Notes under the pieces: generated by a model | Seen by the model: only the letters and a program-made list of their open reading frames with translations | Told to the model about the DNA's origin: nothing | Databases searched by the model: none | Program-made: the position numbers and the translations under genes | Shown here: one piece after another, positions 58,664 through 64,000 of the stretch | Numbering within the stretch: the first letter of the stretch is position 1 | Layout: every line of letters begins with the position of its first letter | Assembly (NCBI GenBank): GCA_050950025.1 | Contig: JBMNGW010000013.1 | Span: forward strand, 62,001-126,000 | DNA from: JBMNGW01 sp050950025 | GTDB lineage: Bacteria > Spirochaetota > Spirochaetia > Sphaerochaetales > Sphaerochaetaceae | Direction of reading: 5' to 3' | Length of the DNA stretch: 64,000 nucleotides

Positions 58664-60310
58664 TTACATCATGCCGCCCATACCGCCCATGCCGCCCATG
58701 CCACCGCCTGGTGCAGCTGCTGCTTCCGGCTCAGGAATATCGGTGATGGAACACTCAGTGGTGAGAATCAGGCTGGCAATGGAAGCCGCGTTTTGTAAAG
58801 CGCTTCTGGTCACCTTAGCCGGATCGGTAATTCCCGAATCGAACATGTTGACCCAGCTCATCTTAGCAGCATCAAAGCCCCAATCGGGTTTCTCGTGTTT
58901 GGCCTTTTCGGCAATAATCGACCCATCGAGGCCTGCATTCTCTGCAATCTGGCGAATCGGCTCTTCCAAAGCTCTTCTGACAATGCGGTAACCGATTACT
59001 TCTTCTTCGGGAAGACCGGTAAGCGCCTTGGCTTCCAGGACTTTGGCTGCTTGAATCAAAGCAACACCGCCGCCGGCAATAACACCCTCTTCAATAGCGG
59101 CTCTGGTAGCCGACAAGGCGTCTTCGACGCGGTGCTTTTTCTCTTTCAACTCAACTTCGGTCACTGCGCCTACGTTAATAACGGCAACTCCACCGGCAAG
59201 CTTAGCCAACCGCTCCTGAAGTTTTTCGCGGTCGTAATCGCTGGAAGTGTCCTGAATCTGAACTTTAATTTGGCTGATGCGATCTTTGATATCAGACTGC
59301 TTGCCAGCTCCGTTAATGATAGTCGTATTGTCTTTCTCAACTTTAACGGTTTTGGCTCTGCCAAGCTGAGTAATATCGGTGTTCTCCAACTTCAGGCCGA
59401 TCTCTTCGGAAATGACCTCTCCGCCGGTAAGAATGGCAATGTCTTCAAGCATGGCCTTTCGGCGATCACCAAAGCCGGGAGCTTTGACGGCAACAGCAGT
59501 CAAGGTTCCGCGAATCGTGTTGACTATCAACGTTGCCAAAGCTTCACCATCAACATCTTCGGCAATGATAAGAATCGGCTTGCCGGCTTGAGCAACTTTT
59601 TCCAGCAGAGGCAGCAAATCTTTCATGTTGGAAATTTTCTTGTCGTAGACCAGAATGTAGGGATCTTCCAGAATTGACTCCATGGTGTCCCTGTTGGTGG
59701 CAAAATAGGGGGAAAGATAGCCACGGTCAAACTGCATCCCTTCCACAAAGTCGGTGGTCGTTTCAATGGTCTTGGACTCTTCGACTGTGATGACGCCGTC
59801 TTTTCCGACCTTTTCCATAGCATTGGCAATCTCATCGCCGATTTCACGGTCGTTGTTGGCGCTGATACTTGCAACTTGAGCCAGCTCCTCTTTGTCCTTA
59901 ATAATCTTGGCTTGGCGCTTAAGCTCTTTGATGGTATCTTCGACTGCTTTGTCGATTCCTCGGCGAATACCCATCGGATTCACTCCCGAAGCGACACTCT
60001 TCATCCCTTCTTTGGTAATCGAATAGGCCAATACCGTAGCGGTTGTGGTTCCATCACCTGCCACATCGTTTGTTTTGGTGGCAACTTCTTTAAGCAGTTG
60101 GGCCCCCATGTTTTCAAACGGATCTTCCAATTCAATTTCACGAGCAACAGTTACGCCGTCTTTGGTTACCGTAGGTGCGCCGAATTTCTTGTCAATCAGC
60201 ACATTTCTCCCTTTGGGTCCAAGGGTCACCTTAACGGCCTTGGAAAGCTTCTCAACTCCCTGAACAAGCGCTCTTCGTGCTTCTTCGTTAAACTGTAGCT
60301 GTTTTGCCAT
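58664..60310 (-). CDS. groL: 60 kDa chaperonin GroEL
   Basis: Double-ring ATP-dependent folding chamber (548 aa). It starts MAKQLQFNEEARRALVQGVE and has KVTLGPKGRNVLIDKKFGAP, GDGTTTATVLAYSI and the C-terminal GGMGGMGGMGGMM tail. AGGGATAGG precedes the ATG. groES is not adjacent, so the co-chaperonin must lie elsewhere. No CIRCE repeat is visible upstream. Confidence 0.98.
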   Translation of the reverse strand: MAKQLQFNEEARRALVQGVEKLSKAVKVTLGPKGRNVLIDKKFGAPTVTKDGVTVAREIELEDPFENMGAQLLKEVATKTNDVAGDGTTTATVLAYSITKEGMKSVASGVNPMGIRRGIDKAVEDTIKELKRQAKIIKDKEELAQVASISANNDREIGDEIANAMEKVGKDGVITVEESKTIETTTDFVEGMQFDRGYLSPYFATNRDTMESILEDPYILVYDKKISNMKDLLPLLEKVAQAGKPILIIAEDVDGEALATLIVNTIRGTLTAVAVKAPGFGDRRKAMLEDIAILTGGEVISEEIGLKLENTDITQLGRAKTVKVEKDNTTIINGAGKQSDIKDRISQIKVQIQDTSSDYDREKLQERLAKLAGGVAVINVGAVTEVELKEKKHRVEDALSATRAAIEEGVIAGGGVALIQAAKVLEAKALTGLPEEEVIGYRIVRRALEEPIRQIAENAGLDGSIIAEKAKHEKPDWGFDAAKMSWVNMFDSGITDPAKVTRSALQNAASIASLILTTECSITDIPEPEAAAAPGGGMGGMGGMGGMM

Positions 60311-60378
60311 AGTCCTATCCCTCACTTGTATATAATTCTATGTTCTATTTTTGCCTGAGTCCAGGCGTAGGCGTTTAT

Positions 60379-60393
60379 GAGACCCACAGTCTC
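60379..60393 (-). other. Hairpin in the groL leader
   Basis: GAGAC-TGTGG-GTCTC is a perfect 5-bp stem, enclosed by a GGCG/CGCC outer pair (60370-60400). It lies in the roughly 90-nt leader between the promoter and groL. A thermosensor or stability role is speculative. Confidence 0.4.
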
Positions 60394-60407
60394 CTTCGCC
60401 GTTATGT

Positions 60408-60436
60408 AACATACAAATAAAATTAATGAACAGCAA
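60408..60436 (-). promoter_or_regulatory. Promoter of groL
   Basis: TTGCTG (60431-60436), 17-base spacer, TATGTT (60408-60413) on the minus strand. It looks like a housekeeping promoter and lacks an adjacent HrcA operator. Confidence 0.6.
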
Positions 60437-60506
60437 CCTGTAAGATACACATTTTTTTCTTCTCTGCCAACTATACTTTTTTTTACCGGTGTGTAACACT
60501 CGCCTC

Positions 60507-61418
60507 ATGAAAGCCAAATCCACCTTAGCTCACGTCGCAGCTTTAATCACCGTCACCGTCTGGGGGACCACCTTCATTGCAACCAAACTGCTGCTAGACA
60601 ATTTCTCCCCCATTGAAATTCTTGTCATCAGATTTGTTGCCGGGTACATCGGATTGTGGCTGTACGAACTGCTTATTGTTCGCCGCAAAGAGGGTACTTC
60701 CTCTCTTCCTGTTAATTGGACTCAAGAGCTTTTGTTTGCTGCTGCCGGGGCTACCGGAGTGGTCATGTATTACCTGCTGGAAAATATCGCTTTGACGATG
60801 ACCTATGCCTCCAATGTGGGCATCCTTGTTTCCATGGCTCCTCTAACCACAGCAGTGCTGGCCCTTGTTTTTTTGCGCCAAGAGAAAGTGCGCCCCTCGC
60901 TGTTTGTCGGCTTTGTCATTGCTTCTGTGGGGGCTGTTTTGGTGATGTTCAACGGGGCTGTTGAGTTTCGCCTCTCTTTAAAAGGGGACTTACTGGCCCT
61001 TTGTGCCACATTGGGGTGGGGCATTTATTCCATCATCCTGCGCAAAATCGACACCCGGCGCTATCGAGCCAGCGTATATACCCGCAAAATATTCTTTTAC
61101 GGCATCCTTATTATGGTGCCGGTCTTATTCGCTTCAGAGCGGACAATGAACCTCTCTAGCTTTGGGCCTCTTTCAATCGTCCTTCTCCTCTTTTTGGGTT
61201 TTGGGGCCAGCGCTGCCTGTTTTGTCAGTTGGAACTATGCTGTTTCTGTTCTTGGAGTCTTTAAAACCAGCGCTTACATTTATCTTACGCCGTTGATTTC
61301 ATTGGTTACCGCAGCCCTCGTGTTGGCAGAACAGATGACTGTTATGGCCGTAGGAGGTTGTGTTTTAATTTTAGCCGGTTTGTTCATTTCGGAGCGCAAA
61401 GCGGCTGTACCAACTTAA
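60507..61418 (+). CDS. EamA/DMT family transporter
   Basis: Ten-span drug/metabolite transporter family protein (303 aa) with two EamA repeats. The first begins LAHVAALITVTVWGTTFIAT, the second near LKGDLLALCATLGWGIYSII. The end LTPLISLVTAALVLAEQMTV is the typical final pair of helices. The substrate is unknown; members export amino acids, nucleotides or metabolites. ATG 60507 lacks a visible ribosome-binding site. It is divergent from groL. Confidence 0.9.
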   Translation: MKAKSTLAHVAALITVTVWGTTFIATKLLLDNFSPIEILVIRFVAGYIGLWLYELLIVRRKEGTSSLPVNWTQELLFAAAGATGVVMYYLLENIALTMTYASNVGILVSMAPLTTAVLALVFLRQEKVRPSLFVGFVIASVGAVLVMFNGAVEFRLSLKGDLLALCATLGWGIYSIILRKIDTRRYRASVYTRKIFFYGILIMVPVLFASERTMNLSSFGPLSIVLLLFLGFGASAACFVSWNYAVSVLGVFKTSAYIYLTPLISLVTAALVLAEQMTVMAVGGCVLILAGLFISERKAAVPT

Positions 61419-61480
61419 ACTTGCACCGGCACCCCAATCATGGTAGCCTACTTCCCATAAAGAAGGGACGAGGCATCATC

Positions 61481-62023
61481 ATGAAATTATCATCACGCAA
61501 ACTCTTGCTGCTCATTGTACTTTGTTTGGCTTTAGGCTCTGTGGCTATGGCTAAAGGTCAGCCCGAACGTAAGCTTGCTCCATTTTGGACTCTTGATTTA
61601 AACGGTCAAGAGGTTTCCGAAGCCATTTTTTCGCCATATAAGCTGACTATGGTCAATATTTGGGCAACATTTTGTCCTGTGTGCCGCCAAGAGCTGGGAG
61701 ACTTGCAATATTTAGCAACTAAGCTACAGCCGCAAGGGGTCCAAGTCGTTGGTATTATTGCCGATGTCAACGGAGCCGACCAAAAGGCTTTGATGGAATC
61801 TGTAGCTTTGGCTATGCATATTACCCAAGGCTCCGGTGTTACCTTTACTAACCTCCTGCCTTCTGAAGATTTATATGATCGGATTCTCAAAAGTGTTCAG
61901 GCAGTACCACAAACACTGTTTGTCGATAGCGCGGGAACCATAATCGGAGACCTCCATGTGGGGGCTAAAAAGGTAGAAGAATGGGAAAAAATCATCGCTT
62001 CCACATTACAGCGGCTCAACTGA
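61481..62023 (+). CDS. TlpA-like periplasmic thioredoxin
   Basis: Exported thioredoxin-fold protein (180 aa). A signal peptide (MKLSSRKLLLLIVLCLALGS VAMA) is followed by an AhpC/TSA-TlpA fold with active site WATFCPVCRQE (CPVC, about residue 68) and a late cis-proline loop AVPQTLFVDSAG. It probably reduces or exchanges disulfides outside the cytoplasm. It overlaps the next small gene by 43 bases and so belongs to a three-gene cluster with a 4Fe-4S membrane protein. Confidence 0.9.
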   Translation: MKLSSRKLLLLIVLCLALGSVAMAKGQPERKLAPFWTLDLNGQEVSEAIFSPYKLTMVNIWATFCPVCRQELGDLQYLATKLQPQGVQVVGIIADVNGADQKALMESVALAMHITQGSGVTFTNLLPSEDLYDRILKSVQAVPQTLFVDSAGTIIGDLHVGAKKVEEWEKIIASTLQRLN

Positions 62024-62145
62024 GCGCACTAATCTTCCTTATAGCCGGTCTGGTTTTTATTGGAATCGGCTTGGCCCGCTCAGAGCATTTGATTGTGTTG
62101 CGTAAGGCAACCTTGTTGTGTATGGAGTGTATCGGTCTTGGCTAA
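61981..62145 (+). CDS. Small CXXC membrane protein (CD1871A-like)
   Basis: A 54-aa protein translated by eye, missed by length cut-offs. It has one membrane span (LSALIFLIAGLVFIGIGLAR) and then EHLIVLRKATLLCMECIGLG, ending in a C-x-x-C next to the C-terminus. This pattern matches the CD1871A-type small CXXC proteins known from anaerobes, of unknown function. AAGGTAGAAG precedes the ATG. It overlaps both neighbours: 43 bases with TlpA and about eight with the 4Fe-4S gene. Confidence 0.8.
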   Translation: MGKNHRFHITAAQLSALIFLIAGLVFIGIGLARSEHLIVLRKATLLCMECIGLG

Positions 62146-63040
62146 AAGCAGAATTGTTCGCCACGAACAAAGAAGAAATCTGGTGCAATTTCTCACTGCT
62201 CTTTTTTCCAATGCGTACATCATGGGATTTATTGAAGGGAAAATTTACCAAGGGGGCTCAAAAGCCCTTTGTGTCCCCGGATTAAATTGTTATGCTTGCC
62301 CGGGAGCTTTGGGCTCCTGTCCTATCGGTTCATTACAAGCTGTTCTTAACTCAGGACTTTCCCGCTTCTCTTTTTACGTGGGAGGTTTTCTGATAACAAT
62401 CGGTACTGCCTTTGGCCGGCTGGCTTGCGGGTGGTTCTGTCCGTTTGGTTGGCTGCAAGATCTGTTGTATAAAATTCCTTTGCCAAAAGGGATGTCTAAA
62501 AAACGCTCCTTAAAATATGAGAAGGTTCTCTCTTATCTCCGCTATGTGGTACTGGTGGTCTTTGTTATTCTGCTGCCAATGTTTGTTGTCGATGCCTTTG
62601 GCATGGGCAAACCCTTCTTTTGTGCCTGGGTGTGCCCTTCGGGAACAATCTCAGGCTTGTTACTTTTGGCCTCAAATTCATCACTACGCGGTGCCGTCAG
62701 TTGGGTCTTTGCTTACAAAAGTCTCATTCTGCTTACCACCGTCCTTCTTTCTATTATTCTTTGGCGCCCCTTTTGTCGCTATATCTGTCCGCTGGGAGCC
62801 ATTTATGGTTTGTTCAACCCAATAGCCATCTACCGCTTTGAAATTGATACGGCCAATTGCGGCTCATGCAACATCTGCCAGCAAGCTTGTAAACTCGATA
62901 TTCCTGTCTACCAGACTCCCAACAGCCCCGATTGTATCCGCTGTGGTGATTGTATTGCCGCTTGCACCCACAATGCCATCAAAAGCGGTTTTTTCCCCCG
63001 CATAGAGCCTGCAGTTCAGATTGCCGATACAGAAGCTTAA
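62138..63040 (+). CDS. 4Fe-4S membrane protein (NapH/CcoG-like)
   Basis: Polytopic membrane protein with Cys-rich loops (about 300 aa from TTG 62138, which has GGAGTG upstream; the start is uncertain). Membrane-side motifs are NCYACPGALGSCPIG, CGWFCPFGWLQD, CAWVCPSG and CRYICPLGA. Two ferredoxin clusters end the protein: CGSCNICQQACKLD and CIRCGDCIAACTHNA. It resembles NapH-type electron-transfer proteins. It probably feeds electrons across the membrane to the TlpA-like and CXXC partners; the acceptor is unknown. Confidence 0.87.
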   Translation: MAKSRIVRHEQRRNLVQFLTALFSNAYIMGFIEGKIYQGGSKALCVPGLNCYACPGALGSCPIGSLQAVLNSGLSRFSFYVGGFLITIGTAFGRLACGWFCPFGWLQDLLYKIPLPKGMSKKRSLKYEKVLSYLRYVVLVVFVILLPMFVVDAFGMGKPFFCAWVCPSGTISGLLLLASNSSLRGAVSWVFAYKSLILLTTVLLSIILWRPFCRYICPLGAIYGLFNPIAIYRFEIDTANCGSCNICQQACKLDIPVYQTPNSPDCIRCGDCIAACTHNAIKSGFFPRIEPAVQIADTEA

Positions 63041-63118
63041 TTATGAAAAACGCTCATTTCATCTATCTTTTTTTCTACTAAAGAATTGTTTTCCTTCTTG
63101 TTAAATCCTCTGCCCATC

Positions 63119-63147
63119 TTGACAGAGGGGGCCAAATATTCGATATT
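63119..63147 (+). promoter_or_regulatory. Promoter of potA
   Basis: TTGACA (63119-63124), 17-base spacer, GATATT (63142-63147), about 30 bases before the potA ATG. Confidence 0.7.
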
Positions 63148-63186
63148 CGCAGTACAGTTCAAACATAAGGACGGGAATGAAAGAGA

Positions 63187-64000
63187 TTGAAAGGTGTTGA
63201 AATTGCAGTTGATCGGGTGACGCGGTCTTATGGTGAGTTCAAAGCGCTTGACGATGTGAGCCTCACCATTGAAAAAGGGGAGTTTTTCTCCCTGCTTGGA
63301 CCTTCTGGTTGCGGCAAAACTACACTGTTGAGAATCATTGCTGGCTTTGATTATCCTAACAGTGGCACTATCCTGTTCGATAACAAAGACATTTTGGCTA
63401 TTCCGCCTGAAAAACGGCAGTCCAATACTATTTTCCAAACATACGCCCTATTTCCCCACTTAAATGTCTACGAAAACATCGCTTTCCCATTGCGTCTGAA
63501 ACGCATTGCCAAAGCCACTATAGACAAGAAAGTAAAAGAGTATGTCCGCTTGGTACAATTGGAAGAACACCTTTATAAAAAACCCTCCACGCTCAGCGGT
63601 GGCCAAAAACAACGGGTTGCCATTGCCAGAGCCTTGATTAACGAACCGCGAGTACTGCTTCTTGATGAGCCGCTTTCGGCTCTTGATGCCAAGTTGCGCC
63701 AAAACCTACTGGTAGAGTTGGATGAGATTCACGACAAAGTCGGTATTACCTTCATCTATGTTACCCATGACCAAAGTGAAGCGCTCTCTGTTAGTGACCG
63801 CATTGCAGTCATGCACAAAGGAAAAATCTTGCAAGTGGGAACTCCTTATGAAATTTATGAGGCTCCTGCCACCCGTTTTGTGGCTCAGTTTATTGGTGAG
63901 ACCAATATTTTCCCCTGTACGGTTCTCTCTTGTGAGCCCTATGAAGAGGAGTTTTTAATGAGTGTCGAGGTGCCGGCATTGGGACAGACTGTCTATGTTA
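63187..64000 (+). CDS. potA: Polyamine-type ABC transporter ATPase, partial
   Basis: ATPase of a spermidine/putrescine-type importer, running off the window edge (about 271 residues seen). Walker A GPSGCGKTT, QTYALFPHLNVYEN, signature LSGGQKQRVAIARAL and Walker B LLLDEPLSALD are present. The C-terminal TOBE region begins near FIGETNIFPC. The frame opens at TTG 63187. The better start is ATG 63177, behind AAGGACGGG, which gives MKEIEGVEIAVDRV if one A of GAAAGG (63190-63192) is a false insertion. Permease and binding-protein genes should follow outside the window. Confidence 0.92.
   Translation, partial: MKGVEIAVDRVTRSYGEFKALDDVSLTIEKGEFFSLLGPSGCGKTTLLRIIAGFDYPNSGTILFDNKDILAIPPEKRQSNTIFQTYALFPHLNVYENIAFPLRLKRIAKATIDKKVKEYVRLVQLEEHLYKKPSTLSGGQKQRVAIARALINEPRVLLLDEPLSALDAKLRQNLLVELDEIHDKVGITFIYVTHDQSEALSVSDRIAVMHKGKILQVGTPYEIYEAPATRFVAQFIGETNIFPCTVLSCEPYEEEFLMSVEVPALGQTVYV

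Noticed and set aside
60311..60506. CIRCE element before groL
   Set aside because: No TTAGCACTC/GAGTGCTAA pair is present; the only symmetry is a short local hairpin.

Overview
The window looks like core-genome DNA of an anaerobic, moderate-GC bacterium, most likely a spirochaete (a Sphaerochaeta-like lineage is my best guess, at moderate confidence). The pointers are the general look of the 16S sequence, a MetQ signal peptide ending in an AAGSKES-type mature start, four-Cys S4 and zinc-type S14, and a ribosomal operon in which secY is followed directly by rpmJ. I had no database, so the taxonomy is inference.

Region 1 (about 27.3 kb down to base 38, all minus strand) is one nearly unbroken expression superoperon: tRNA-Thr, rpmG, tRNA-Trp, secE, nusG, rplKAJL, rpoBC, rpsLG, tuf, then the S10, spc and alpha operons ending in rpoA and rplQ. 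fusA, adk, map and infA, common members elsewhere, are absent. From about 12.8 to 23.1 kb almost every gene (rplC, rpsJ, tuf, rpsL, rpoC, rpoB) is broken by one-base indels, mostly an extra base in a short homopolymer. rpoB and rpoC carry ten or more each. This is best read as consensus error, not biology.

Region 2 (27.4-42.7 kb) is mixed metabolism. It holds glycogen phosphorylase, a DUF554 membrane protein divergent from a MobA-like nucleotidyltransferase, clpB, a TetR regulator divergent from a membrane-anchored M20 peptidase with a clear operator between them, a metN-metI-metQ-rmuC-argF operon, and a sensor diguanylate cyclase. Several of these also carry single-base indels.

Region 3 (42.7-47.98 kb) is an rRNA operon on the minus strand: promoter, 16S, tRNA-Ile(GAU), 23S, 5S. 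The 23S is bracketed by a perfect 22-bp processing stem.

Region 4 (48.1-58.0 kb, minus strand) runs yajC-secD-secF-ispH-rex-msrC-thrS-M32 peptidase-pgsA. thrS lacks the TGS domain. Its 300-nt leader contains a T-box motif whose variable base matches the discriminator base of the tRNA-Thr encoded in this same window. The leader has no U-tract terminator but has an anti-Shine-Dalgarno segment, which suggests control of translation.

Region 5 (58.1-64 kb) holds a decayed methyltransferase pseudogene, groL (no groES, no CIRCE), an EamA transporter, a compact TlpA / small CXXC membrane protein / 4Fe-4S membrane protein cluster of unknown job, and the start of a PotA-type ABC ATPase. No CRISPR arrays, insertion sequences or prophage genes were seen.
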